A DNA stretch of 64,000 nucleotides from Owenia fusiformis. Lineage: Eukaryota > Annelida > Polychaeta > Sabellida > Oweniidae. The notes below the pieces were generated by a model, which was not told where the DNA came from, searched no databases, and worked only from the letters and a program-made list of their open reading frames with translations. The DNA is taken from positions 44,533,885 to 44,597,884 of the forward strand of contig CAIIXF020000001.1 of assembly GCA_903813345.2 (NCBI GenBank). Direction: 5' to 3'. The stretch's first letter is position 1, and each line of letters begins with the position of its first letter. The position numbers and the translations under genes were made by a program. This document shows positions 37,547 to 49,842 of the stretch, one piece after another.

Positions 37547-40500
37547 ATGATGTTGATGCACACGATAATAGTCCTGCTTGGCATGTGGGCTGTTGCACAT
37601 GCAGGTCTTAGGGATTTGGGTAATTCAATAATACAATTTATCATTTAAGCTATCTCTGCAAAGGGTGTATTTTTGCCAAACTTGAATAATTAATTTTTGC
37701 ATAATGAGAGCCAAAACTTTATGTGCCTCTGCATGCATTTGTAACTACATTTACTTGCGTGTGATTAACAAAGTTCTGTTCAATGGATGAGATGAGTCAA
37801 TTTGTCTAATACGAGGGGTGATCAATAAGTAATGGACGCTTTTTTACACAGATACTTTTTATAGACCAATCCCTTTGATTTTCCTACCAGTGATACATCA
37901 TTCAATTATCTATCATTTCTGAGGATTTGAAGACAAAATATAAAATACATGTTGATATATCTTTATTTCCTTGAAGGAGGTACAGGTACCCCGGGACCGA
38001 CATTTACGTCACATATTCAGTTTTCAGCCAGTTTGGCAAAGGACGATTCTCGGTTTGGAGAACAGTCTCCCGGGCTAATAATTTTTTTCATGAAAAATAT
38101 AGAAATATTACCCAAATTAAACTATGAATATTCAAAATAGGACATTTAAATCTACAAGATGTAAAAATAACAAATTGGTCTGAAGCAGGGATAATGCTCA
38201 ATTAGACCGATTCAATAAAATACAAGTCTCGATTTGGGGAAAAAAGTTCATCAGTGTACTGCGCTAATATTTTTTTGCAAAAAATCTAGAAATATTACCC
38301 AAATTAAATTATGACTATTCGAAAGAAGACATTTAAATCTATATTATGTAAAAAAATCAAATTTGTCCGAAGCAGGGATAATGCTCATTTATATTGATGA
38401 ACTTCGTTCTCCAAACCGAGAATCGTCCTTTCAGTTAGATTTTAACTTTTCCTATGCAACATTTGTTGTGTTGTTTGAAATACTTTGCTGACTGGTCAAC
38501 ACATAAACAGAAAGTGTTGTGATGTCAGAGTGTTGTATGGAAGGGGTTTGCAGGTCAATTTGAGAAAGCATTGTGGAAGAAAGGGGTGGTGAGAGAAGGG
38601 AACACCCTACTCCATATGGACATTGCACCTGCCCACAGATCTCAAAATGTTCAGAAAACAATATCCCTGGACCTCAAAATTGAGCCCTTGGCCAATGCAC
38701 CGTATTGTCCAGATCTGCTCACATGTGACTTATTTATTTCAATACTACTTATTTCTATAGAGAAAGGATGCATGTTTATTGATATTGATGAAATAAAACA
38801 ACCCGTGCAACTGCATCTTGCTACCATGTCAGAGAATGGATTCAGCCTTGTCTCACAATCTTGAATTAAGAGGATGAGGAATTGTGTACATGTAGCACTT
38901 GATGGAACCTATGTAGAGGGCTCTGTGGAATGAATGTGGCATGAATACCACATAGTGATGATAAAATATTCAAAATCAACTATGGCATAACAAAATGGGG
39001 TAATTCATGACCATAATGGTTTGTTTTGTTCAGCCTGCATTCAACTGCATTGCATGTTAAACAAGCTAAAATAGCTTCAGAATGTTTGACGTAAATGTCG
39101 GTCCCGGGGTACCCATACATCCTTCACAGAAATAAAGATATATCGAAAGATATTACATGTTTTGTTTTCAAATCTTCAGAGATAATTGAATGATGTATCA
39201 CTGGTAAGAAAATCGAAGGAATTGGTCTATAAAAAGCATCTGTGTAAAAAAGCGTCCATTACTTATTGATCACCCCTCGTATGAGGATCCCACCATTTTT
39301 GTAGCTTTCTAATTGTGATAGAAAAGAATAAAACATATCACTGGAATTATTTAACATGATTATTTCATGAAAAATTTAAGATTTTTAATGTTAATTTTAA
39401 ATTAAAAATAAAATTAACAAGGAAAACAAATCCCATGAAACAAACAATATTCTATCAAATCACTAATTGTCTCAAACATTTCAAGACGACAGTAGTAGTT
39501 GGTCTCATTTTTGAAAAATCTATACCTAAAGCATGACATGTTATCCCGTGGGCACGGGATAAATGACATGATATTACATTAGAAAAGGCTAGTCTCGGTT
39601 TGGAGAACGAAGTTCATCAATCTACTATATGTTACCCCTGCTTACAGTCAATATGGTACAACGAAAATGGGACTTCTCTGTGCATGTAAAAAAATTTCGT
39701 CAAAACTCAACTTTTGTTCAAGTTGATACGATTGTCTTTCGAACTAGAGACTTACCTCATTCGAAAGATCATGAAAGACTTTATCGATACTGAAAATCTT
39801 AGATCCAAACATAGTAGAATACGCCGTCAGTCCACATTTGATTTTTTGAAGTGAGTTTTGTAGATCGTCAGATTTCTCCGACTGATATCGGGTTATCTCA
39901 AATTGGTTCGTTTATAAATACGAATTTCTTTACAGTTGTAAGGCGCATGCGCAAAATTGATTTATAAACGTTATTGGTTGATGGTTTTTCTCATGAGCAT
40001 GCGTGAAGTCTGATGAACACTTATGACGAAGACCGGAGCAAACATTACTAGCTCTCGAACGAAATTCCAAGATTCAGATCATTTCGCCGTGTTTGCTAAG
40101 CGTGTATACGTGAATGACAAGCTGTTTTGAGTAGATCAGGTACCTGTTTTAGACACAACATTGATTTAGCTTGACATTGATGTGCACATTTGCACTTTTG
40201 AGCATGTTAATACAAGTTTTTACACTCTTAGCACGAGACGGGTTTTCGAAAAATCTGTTATCTGATTCACTCGATTATCGTATGGATATGTATTTCTGCT
40301 GACATTTCAACACCACATCACATAGAATTACGATGCAGAATGATAATAAAACACAAAACAACTACTAAATTCCACTTGTTATTTCACAGGAGGTAAAAAT
40401 GCACACTGCCTAGATTCTTTGTAAGGGTCGTCAGACATCGGATTGGCCGCCATATTTGAAATGAAAATATCACTAAATAGAGCTCTGCGCAGGTCTCAAC

Positions 40501-43320
40501 ATTTCGACTGCTTAGGACAATTTTGAATATTGTAGATTTAAATGTCCTATTTTGAATATCCATACTTTAATTTGGATGATATTTCTATATTTTTCATAAA
40601 AAAAAATTATTAGCACAGTACACTGATGAACTTCTTTCTCCAAATCGAGACTTGTCTCTTATTGAATCAGTACTGAATGTGACGGCCGCAACAGAAAATT
40701 TTGATATTTTTACATCTTGTAGATTTAAATGTCCTCTTTTAATTTAGGTGACATTTCTATATTTTTCATAAAAATAATTATTAGCGCAGGAGACTGTACT
40801 CTAAACTAAAACCTGTCATTCCTCCTCTAGGATATGAAAGGAATCTTAGTCCTTGTGTAAGTTCTAGTTCTAATTGATGAACAAGTATGTAATGATTCTT
40901 TATAAATCTGTTTAGCGGCCCAAAGAGGGAAAAAAATAACTACTGGCAATCAGGCTGATGTTCCTGACAACTTTGTAGGTAGGTTCATAAAAGCAGAATC
41001 TCATATTCAAATCACATTATGATATATGTATGTAGACAGGTATTTATAAATTGATTCACCATAACAATAGATCAATATATATTCAAAATATAAATATAGG
41101 CTTTATCTTTAATCAAATATTCCTTTGTATCATCACTTTACATCCTCAAACCAGTTACACAAAATATGTTTTGTTATTCAGGGTGCATGGCACGAGAAGG
41201 CCAGTACCAAGTAGCTGGAGTCCCTGGTAGTCCAGATGAAATTAATGAATGCATGTACTATGAATGTGTCGGAAATGAATGGGAACCAAAAGTATGTCAG
41301 GACAGGTTGGGCATATTAGAGAGCCAGTTTGATAAAGCTGGCAGATCAAATAGCTTTCCATGTGTGAAGCCATCAAGTCAATGTTTATCATCTCTATCTG
41401 ATAGGGGAGTAGGTAAGATGGACGAAAATAAAATGTTGAATCTTCAATTATTGTATTTTTAAATGTATATTGCCTAAAAGGTATCATAAATGACATCTCT
41501 GGCTATTTATTTTTACAGTGAAGTTACTCCTCAATCACTGTTAAACTATTCAATATTTATTTCATTTGTTATCTAAATGTTACATATGGCAAAGTTTTTT
41601 TATTTTTTGTTGGAAAAATGATGAATATTTTTAAAATGTATGATATCATGAGACTCATATGTCTTAAAGCTGATTGTGTCAAATTATTGCTCCTTTGCTA
41701 TAACATGACGTCATATTTTGCGAGTGCATAATCATAAATCAGGCTTAGGCCATTTAAAGTTAATTACATGTATATTTGAATTTCCCGATGATGGGACAAG
41801 TCCCATGAGTGTGGGATGTAAAAAAACAACAAAAAAAACATTGTATTGGGATATTTCATGATTTAGTTACATACTCCAATAACTCAAAATGAGTGATTGA
41901 AAAAGTTACACACACACTGATTTCAAGTGAACTTTTTGATGTCACGCAACATTGAAGCTGAAATATACTCCCATAACTCAAAATGAGTGATTGAAAAAGT
42001 TACACACACACTGATTTCAAGTGAACTTTTTGATGTCACGCAACATTGAAGCTGAAATATATGTAATCGGTGAACTCCTTTCAAAATAAAATGATCTTAG
42101 ATCAAAATATTAAAGTTTCTCTTTGTCATTTGAATTCATTATAAGAACATATACCTGTACCTTAACCATAGAAGGGATGTGTAATTAAACATACTTCAAA
42201 CTTATATTATATTCCTTATATTCTAATTCTTAGCCGATACTGCTACAAATGTTTGTGGAGTGGACTTGGTCACTGTAGTAGATGTCTCCTGTAGCGTTTC
42301 TGACGGTGACAAGGGAAAAATTAAAACTTTCTTAAAGAAATTCGTTTCCAACTTTCCTATTGGACCAGCATTCACCCAAATTGCAGGTTCTGTATATGGT
42401 AGTGTTGTCAAAGACTTTCTCTACTTCAACACCTACAATAGTGCGAGGATGGTTAGTGAATCTTTGTGATCATATAGATAATATCAATGTATATCACAGG
42501 CAAAATGTTTGGAGATATTTTACACTGATTTATGAATCACATAATTTATTCATATAACAGGTGCGAAAGGCAATTGATGAAATGCCACTTGATGCAAAAC
42601 CATGTGCTACCCACACATTTGAAGCTCTTCGGCAGGCAAGAGAGGTTCATTTGACTGAAGAAAAGGGAAGACGTAATACAGGCGCAGATAAACGTGATGT
42701 ACAGTTAGATTATTTATTTTCTACTATACAAAACTTCAATAATTTTGGTTGTTACAGAAGTGACGGTAGTTTTCTCCAAGAAAAAAGTCGGACATTTTGA
42801 AAGATGTGTCAAGATGGGGTCCTTAACAATGTTTTTTAGAGTTAAATTGGTATTTTTATTATCCTGAAAAACATATTATTATAATGAAAAAAGTTGTATT
42901 TATGGGCAGAATGTAGACATGGTCAGAGATATGACTTTAAATTAAAAATCATTCCCCAAACCATCTTTTAAGAATTTCATGTCTGAAAATTTTGATATCA
43001 GATAAATATGTATTTGATTTTAGTGTTGTGTAATGTTGATGACTGATGGATTTACTCATCCCCCAGAGAAGAAATCTGAGACTATTCGAGAAGCTAATAA
43101 CATACGCAAAGCATGTGCTCTAATTCTGGTTACTTTGCCAAATAGTCCAGAAGAAGAAAAGAAAATGTCTGAGAAAGAAAGAAATAGATTGCGTGAAGAG
43201 GAGTTTTCAGCAATACAACCTGATAGAGCGATGAGGCTTGACCTTCAGAATTTTGATGATCTGGAAAAAAACATCAACAACATTGCAAGAAAGACATGTC
43301 AGCCTGTCAATCGAGTATAA
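37547..43320 (+). CDS. Secreted Cys-module + vWA protein, copy 2 (complete)
   Basis: Coding exons: 37547-37619, 40916-40978, 41182-41412, 42234-42451, 42561-42698, 43024-43320 (stop TAA); all phases fit, 339 residues. Exon 1 encodes a signal peptide (MMLMHTIIVLLGMWAVAHA). A linker exon (QADVPDNFV) follows. The Cys module is C-x21-CMYYEC-x9-C-x21-C-x6-C, loosely like a type-2 chitin-binding or VWC-like fold. The vWA domain has VVDVSCS (MIDAS loop 1), PCATHTFEAL (loop 2) and MLMTDG (loop 3). A charged segment (HLTEEKGRR) and an acidic/basic insertion after LVTLPN precede the C-terminal cysteine (ARKTCQPV). The protein is extracellular; ligand unknown. The 3.3-kb intron between exons 1 and 2 carries a mariner-like element and TCTCGG-family elements. 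The gene model is strong; function is inference. Confidence 0.88.
38041..38428. mobile_element. TCTCGGTTTGGAG MITE nested in the mariner element
   Basis: The perfect 23-bp terminal repeats start GGACGATTCTCGGTTTGGAG at 38041 and end in the exact inverse at 38428. A second internal start (AGTCTCGATTTGGGG at about 38225) suggests a tandem dimer of the ~190-base unit seen at 33416-33603. Its position inside the mariner remnant shows it inserted later. Confidence 0.75.
38571..38864 (+). pseudogene. Mariner transposase fragment
   Basis: A 97-codon open frame matches the catalytic core of mariner transposases around the second acidic residue (LLHMDIAPAH) and the following PYCPDL...CDLF. The first catalytic Asp region and the N-terminal DNA-binding domain are missing, and the C-terminal part has drifted out of recognisable sequence. 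It is non-functional, inside the element at 37812-39279. Confidence 0.8.
39541..39562. repeat. Perfect palindrome TTATCCCGTG/CACGGGATAA
   Basis: Ten-base perfect arms around GG, in intron 1 of vWA copy 2, just left of the element at 39592. The wider context is itself weakly inverted (CATGACATG ... ATGACATGA). Confidence 0.5.
39592..40830. mobile_element. Larger TCTCGG-family element with a partial copy behind it
   Basis: The left end is GTCTCGGTTTGGAGAACGAAGTTCATCAA-like at 39592. The right end, TGATGAACTTCTTTCTCCAAATCGAGAC, lies at about 40624-40648, giving an element of about 1.05 kb. A further partial unit (GACATTTCTATATTTTTCAT, AGCGCAGGAGACTGTACTC) continues to about 40830. The termini match the 190-base MITEs at 33416 and 38041, so this may be closer to the parent form, but no transposase frame was seen. 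Confidence 0.55.
41870..42062. repeat. Two-copy 94-bp direct tandem repeat
   Basis: AACTCAAAATGAGTGATTGA to GAAGCTGAAATATA is present twice in tandem (starts 41881 and 41975) and nearly identical. It lies in the intron between the Cys-module and vWA exons of copy 2. The near identity implies a recent duplication. Confidence 0.9.
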
Positions 43321-45854
43321 GTGATGAATATGTATGAAATGAGGGGAACGAAAATGACTTTTCAACCTTTTTTGCAATTAACTGTATTTTTGATTTTCCA
43401 TCTTTGATTTGCAATAAACATGAGTGCATTAATATTGATATTCAGTGTGTTATTTTAAAGAGTAAATGCAAATGGTAAATAATTACATTGTGGCTCCAAA
43501 TATTAACAAAACGAAATGTCAAAAGCTTGTTGCTTACAATATCATGAGTTCAATTAGATTTGAACTTCTGAGAACTTGTAGATGATTTTGAGAAAAAACA
43601 ATTTGAAACAAGTTGAAAAAGACCTTTTTGACCTATGTTGGCCTTGAGAAGGTCAAATCTCAAATCTAGAGTCAGATTTAAACTTATGAGACTTTAGAGA
43701 TGATTTTGAAAAAACTGAAGAAGGTCTAAACAGTATTTGTTACGTTTTTGTAAGTTGTGAGAATTTGTTACAGATGCCAACCACCACACCTGCCTGACAC
43801 CAACAGCCATCACAAAAAAGTGAGACTGTAACAATATGTCACCACTTTTTGGGGTGACATAGAAATTGTCACAATGTTGATTTTCTCTGAATATTGGAGC
43901 ATATGTCTTAAGGATTGAATTTCTTGCCAGATTAAATTTAATTAAAGCCAACCAATATCAATTGAAAAATCACTTATTTCTGCTGAAAGAAGTTTTTTTC
44001 AAGCAGAAATGCTTCTTCCAATGATATTGCCCAAGCTTTTATTGCATGTTGAATGTTCTGCATTTTTTTTAGATTTACAGTTACATGACTCCCAACTCGG
44101 CCAATTTCGTAAATTGGTCTATTTTTCAAGAATGAAGGGTGTGGCATCAATGAAGGTCTTACACACTCTACTTTGTTAAACCTTTATAAATATATACCAT
44201 TGTGCTTCGGGATTTAGTATTTCAGATCCGTAAGAAGGTTTAACTAGAAAACAGCAATTCCAAAGAGTAGCAAATCCCACCGAACAAAAAATGTTTTAAT
44301 AAATAGTGGCCATCTAGGTGCCACCTTTGAAAATCAGTGGCCATCTTAAAAATATTTTCTTCAGCAAAGCTCCTTTGACTTAAGACATCAGCATAGTATA
44401 GTAGTTGAGTTACGAAAGATTAACTTTTTTTACGAAAAATGGTGGCCATTTTGAATTGAGCGGCTTTATTGAAAATTGCTTCTCGAGCAGATGCCAGCCG
44501 GAATTTGAGTTATCATCCAGACAGATGGACAAATGGACGGACAGACGGATGAATGGCTTTCCAATAGGGATTCAATATATTAGTAGTAAAATTGAACATT
44601 TTCAAATAGTATGATCCTACTTTCAACCCGACTTTCACAGTTCAGTCAGTAGCGCGTCAACCTTCAAACTGAATGATGTCCCAGCAGTTTCTGGGTTGGA
44701 ATCCCGACAGAGATAATTATCTTTTTATCTTAGTTTTCTTTTAAACCACAACAGTTACACATTACTGGTTATGTTAGTTCCACTTACACAGGTTCTACTG
44801 TGTATTTTTTAATTTCAAGAGTTTTAAAATAGAGATGAAACTCTTGAATGATTGCGTTTTATCTGACAGTTGGTTGATCTGTTGATTTTCTCAATACATC
44901 AAGAATACTGTGCTCAAGAGTTGGTCTCAATATATTAATAATGTATGTAAGATATAGTTGAATAGAATCTAAGCATTTAGAATGGAACATCACCGACTGT
45001 CTGGGAGAAAAACCTCAAGATGTGGCCTGTTGCACACAAGGATTTTAGCATTTGTCTTCTAAATGGCTGCCAGAAACTAGGTAGCGAATAGATACTTTTT
45101 ATGGCACATCAGTAAAAAGCCTAACATCTAGGCAAAATTTGAAGAAAGCAATGTTGGAGATAACTGTCAAATGTACAAACAGATGGACGGACAGACAGAC
45201 AGATGGACAGACAGACAGATAAAAGTGCACCTGGCAATATTGCCCAACACTTTGTGGTTTTGACATAAAAAGGCAATTTCAGCAAGCAATAGAATTAATC
45301 ATAGTGGCAGATAATATAATATATTCATCAAGAGATATGTTTATCAATATCATGGTTGAGTGAAAACAATGTATTAAAAACAATAACATCCCAAAAAATC
45401 TTGCAACTGATTGTACCTTATTTTTATTACTAATAGACTTGCATATAATGATGAGTTTACCTTTTATTTTATTGCCAGAAAAATAGTAAAGTTTTAGTGC
45501 TTATTAAATGCATGACTTCCTGCTTAAAAAAAGCTCTATTTAATGCTAATTCGTAATAAGTTAATTCATATTATACTTAAATATTCTCCCTTTTTAAAGG
45601 AAAACTTTGCAAAAATTTGCTTTACCCTTTATGTTTAGATCCATCAAAATGCAAAACTTAGGCCAGTTATACTTATAAAATAACTAATAAAAAATCAATA
45701 GTATATAAACTGTTTTAGCTAAACAAATAGAAAACATTTGGATATATACACCTTTAAGGGATCTTCTGGCCTTATCTTAGTTATATGTTTATTTTTAATT
45801 GTGATGTTTACCTCTGTTTTATGCAAAGTATTATAATTAACATGAACGAAATTC
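43321..45854. other. Intergenic between vWA copies 2 and 3
   Basis: The copy 2 3' end carries AATAAA at about 43412, and its 3' flank (AGTGCATTAATATTGATATT) matches that of copy 3 at 56222-56250. The space holds a dispersed GACCTTGAG repeat (43500-43865), an inverted copy of the 16196-type repeat (about 44262-44560), and a GACA/GGAC microsatellite near 45180-45220. From about 45270 it holds the upstream block shared with copy 2. Confidence 0.55.
43500..43865. repeat. Dispersed GACCTTGAG repeat, copy B
   Basis: A shorter version of the 23250-24320 repeat: start AAATGTCAAAAGCTTGTTGCTT, one subunit with TTTGAAACAAGTTGAAAAAG, tail ACCAACAGCCATCACAAAAA and a terminal hairpin ATGTCACCACTTTTTGGGGTGACAT-like structure. 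Confidence 0.65.
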
Positions 45855-45919
45855 CATAAAAAGGTACATTGGTTGTAATTATTTCACATAATTATCAGAA
45901 GTTAGGAAGAATGAACAAG
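45855..45919 (+). promoter_or_regulatory. TATA-like box and non-coding first exon of vWA copy 3
   Basis: CATAAAAAG at 45855-45863 replaces the TATAAATA of copy 2. The leader ends GAAGAATGAACAAG at 45919 with donor GTAAGG. About 600 upstream bases also resemble the copy 2 promoter region. Copy 3 would then have a 3.9-kb first intron (to 49836) rather than 0.45 kb as in copy 2. Confidence 0.5.
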
Positions 45920-48059
45920 GTAAGGAACATAGAATCCGTATAATTTAATTGTACATAGATGAGAGAACATTTTGTTGGAATGAGAATAAAGCATAAAGTG
46001 TTATGAAACTATGCTTTAATATTATTTACATAACAAATAGGTAATTTTTTGTAAAAATTCCTTTTTACTTCCATGAAAAAGAAATATATATTGTATGTAA
46101 GTATTAACACTCTACTAGTATGTTCCTACTAGAAACATGTTTTATGTAAATAGTTAACATATTTGCTAACCAGTGGAGGTCCTAGTGGACAGATCAGGCA
46201 AATGTCATATAATTTCAACCATTCAATCTATGATTTATGTATATATAGACTTTTAAAGCATTTAAAAACAGTTGTGATGTCATGATGATAAGCTGTGATG
46301 TCACTCAGGTGACAAAATATTTTTCAAAAATTAAAAATTTACATTTTTTCTTTCAAAATATAGCAATTTTGTTGGCCATCTAGGTAAAAAATAATGTTTA
46401 TCACATTTTATATATTTATTTTTTATTTATTTTATTTATTTTCGTATGTACTATTGGATTCAAGAGAACTAAAATTTTATGGCCTTTTTTCTCTGAATTG
46501 CTTTTCTGTGCTTACTAATTAATTTCTTGCTTATTTTTCGACCAATTTTCTTATTTTTTTTTCAAAAATATGATAAGATTGATAAGATGTATGTTACGCA
46601 TCGGTTTGAATTATTACTTAACAATGTACTCTCTGTGGGTGACAACTAAAATTCTATTTGAATTATTTTTTGAACAAAAAGTTGTTCAAAATCAACCTGT
46701 TGAATCTAAATTGAATAGTTTCACATAGTCCATTTTGATAACATTGGGCAGGACAAGAACATAAGCCGAAGTGGTTTAAACTTTATAGAGAGCCTTTGAA
46801 AATTCCTGGGAATTTGTATCTGAAAATCATATTCTATCCACAAGAAGTACTATACATGTATTTATTTTTTACGTAAAATTTACTTATCTTCGGAGGATTG
46901 CCCAGAAGCATTGTGCTTATCCAGGCCAGTCCAGGGGCTTTCCTCTCTAAATGATTACATAATATTAGAGATGGTATCATATGGCTTTTTGTAGTCATCT
47001 TTGAAGAGTCCAATCTGCGAGAGAGTTCCATGTTTTAGGAGAAAATGGCAAGTGTAAGAATGAGTTGGTCTTTTGAGGTATTAAGGCTGACTTCCATTCA
47101 TTATTTTATACACAACTATTCTTTTCATTGCTCAGTTAGTTTGTCCAATCCAAGCTCTTTAAGAATTTCACCTATGTTAGTTTCTATATTGGGTCAGGTA
47201 CATGCTTACGCTGATTGGCGTTGGATACCATTAAGGTGGTGACTTTGTCAGTAAGAACAGTTATCCTAAAGGATGCAAGAGTAATCAATGATGTGCTGTA
47301 TGTTTTTTACTCGAGTTTTTATGTGAGTTTCCCAATTTAGAAATTTGTGTTTGGTCAAACAAAGGTAGGTATGTGATGTTATTTTTTTATTCTTGTGCCA
47401 CCCAGGTTAAATTGAGTTCGTTGCCAGTAACGGTTCTGAGAATTAGAAAGTATGAAGGTTGATTCATCAATTATTTAATGAATACTCTTCACATTTAGCA
47501 AAAGGATGTTTAAGTTCACTAATTTCATTTCATTTCAAGTAGGAATATGGACTTTTTTGCCCTCGTTTGATGCATCAAGTTTACCTTTAAAAAACTTCTT
47601 AAATTTCTTATGGTTATCACTGACTCCAAAGCTTCACTTAAACCCATCATCATTATATTACCACACACAGATGTTCAAGTACAAGGACTTGGTAAAATGG
47701 AAATAATCAATAACTATAATATTAATTTCAAAGAATTGGTTTAGTAAACAAAAATACAAAATTACAGTTGAATCCCCAAAAGAAATTACCCCAAGTTTTA
47801 AACTGTATATACGAGATAAAATCTAAATCATTTGAATTAATTGTAACAGTTAATCTACACATTTTCAATTCTCTTTACTGCTGATAAAACATTAATTCAA
47901 CATTTATATATATATTATATACAATAGAATAATTGTTACCATGTCTATTTCAATAACATAAAGTAATCATCCTCAATAAGAGTTCTGAAATTATCTGTCC
48001 ATTAAATAATTAAATAACACATAAATAAAATATCCTATTATACACTTAATTAAGGGAAA
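45920..48059. other. Long first intron of vWA copy 3, left part
   Basis: No coding exon is recognised. Open frames near 46834-47242 on both strands are short and do not match a family known to me. This DNA is absent from the corresponding position of copy 2, so it was inserted in copy 3 or deleted from copy 2. Confidence 0.4.
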
Positions 48060-48124
48060 TATATAAATAAATAGACATCGTCATTGTCTTCTATTTTATC
48101 TTCTTGCTAGATACCATCAATAAG
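48060..48124 (+). promoter_or_regulatory. Possible alternative promoter and leader exon for vWA copy 3
   Basis: A TATATAAATAAATA-like box at about 48060-48073 is followed by a short leader ending TACCATCAATAAG and donor GTAAGT at 48125. The spacing mirrors the TATA-leader-donor arrangement of copy 2. It is nearer to the signal-peptide exon (49843) than the 45855 promoter. Inferred from layout only. Confidence 0.35.
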
Positions 48125-48671
48125 GTAAGTATTATGTTTGATTTTATATGTTAAAGATTAGATAGACAGCACTTAATATTAGACAGTAGAACAATATTGG
48201 ACAGGCTGTTATATAAGAGAGTACTAAAAAAATATTGAGTGCTTCATTTGAGAGCACTACAATGATGGACTGAGTACTATATACCATTTAGTCTTTGAGA
48301 CAGTATTCTATTATAAGAGCGTACTATGATAAGGGCTTATTGCCTGTAACTCTGTATGAGATCAAGTCAAAATGTTTACTTATACATAACCTTGTTTTGG
48401 GATTTCTTCAATTTCGACGTTTGCAGGTTCAAAGATGTTTGGACCCCTTTTTCATACTTTGAATATTCACATGGCACTAATGGATCATGGTGGGCAGTGA
48501 CATTTTAGAGTATATGTCTAATATTGGGGAACATGTCCCAGATACAGGGATGTGAATTTGAATGAATACATATGAATTTCCTGATGGCAGTTGTACACAC
48601 ATATTTCCATATAATCAGCAAAAACAACTTACCTTACACTTACACGCTATTCATAAACAAGGCTTTAACAT

Positions 48672-49375
48672 TACAAAATGTCACCACCTAGTTGCTCATA
48701 ATATCATGAGTTCAATCTTTAGTCAGATTTGAATATCTGAGAACTTGTAGATGATTTTGGAAAAAAATTGGTCAATTTGACACAAGTTGAAAAAAAAACT
48801 TTTTGACCCTGAGATGGTCATTGAAGGTGAAATCTCAAATCTAAAGTCAGATTTGAACTTCTAAGAACTTCTAAGAACTAAGAAAAAAAATCGGTTAATT
48901 TCAAGCAAGATGAAAAAAGACCTTTTTGACCTTGAGAGGTCATTGAAAGTCAAATCTTTTTTTGACCTTGAGAATGTCACTGAAGGTCAAATCTATAATC
49001 AGATTTGAACTTTTGAGAACTTGTCGATGATTTTGAAAACAATCGGTCAATTTGAAGCAAGTTGAAAAAAGACCTTTTTGACATGTTTTGACTTTGAAAA
49101 GGTCATTGAATGTCAAATCTAAAATCAGATGTAAACTTGCAGATAATTTTGGAAAAAAAAATTGGTTGACTTGAAGCAAGTTGAAAAAAGACTTTTTTGA
49201 ACTTGAAAAAGTCACTGAAGGTAAAATCTTCTAGATCTTCTAAAATCTTGTAGATGATTTTGAAAAAAATTAAGTCAGTCTAGAAAGTATTTGTTAAGTT
49301 ATTGGAAGTTGTAAGAATTTGTTACAGACACCAACCACCAACCGCCGTAAAAAAAAAACGGAGACCATAACAATA
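48672..49375. repeat. Dispersed GACCTTGAG repeat, copy C
   Basis: It has the same start (AAAATGTCACCACCTAGTTGCTC), four subunits and the same tail (AACCACCAACCGCCGTAAAA) as copy A in the SNX4 intron. It lies in intron 1 of vWA copy 3. Confidence 0.75.
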
Positions 49376-49842
49376 GTACAATAACGTCATTTCTAAGGGC
49401 GGTATAGTGAAATATGAAATATGTTATAATATGACATAATAAGTAAGTATGGTTGAGTACAAAAGTGCAATTAATCAAAATCAGAAAAATAGTCTCTTGT
49501 TCATGTTTTATCTTTCACAATTGAAAAAACAAGAACTAGGTATAGCTATTGTTTGTTTTGTAGTCTCGACTTCTACTTCTTGGCTGATTTTTTTAGAAAA
49601 GGTTTCTTATCAAGTTAAATAGTCTCCTTGGTTGGTAAAACTTGTGATCTTCCATGTTTCTTTTGTTTCAGAGTACACCTATTAGATGCCTCAAATTCCT
49701 TTAAAAAGGGCTTCCCCAAAATTGGCTTTAGCCACATATGATATTAGCAAAATGAAATGTGAAAGATAAGAAACAATTATGAATAATTAACACAATTAGT
49801 GAAATTTAAAAGATTTATTGCAATCAGTTTTTTCAGAATATA

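Larger units (their letters stand above)
37812..39279. mobile_element. Mariner-like DNA transposon remnant with ~195-bp TIRs
   Basis: Both ends read CGAGGGGTGATCAATAAGTA inward and are flanked by TA, the mariner target duplication. The inverted repeats extend about 200 bases at the left (37812-38011) and 193 at the right (39087-39279), to CCGACATTTACGTCA, far longer than the usual mariner ends. At 38571-38864 is a transposase remnant with WKKGVVREGNTLLHMDIAPA and PYCPDLLTCDLF, the mariner HxDxAPxH and PYxPDL blocks. The rest of the transposase is absent. A TCTCGG MITE is nested inside the left part. The element is defective and lies in intron 1 of vWA copy 2. Confidence 0.85.

Noticed and set aside
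46834-47242. Overlapping open frames on both strands in intron 1 of vWA copy 3
   Set aside because: Short, no splice context, no family recognised; a possible old retroelement could not be supported.
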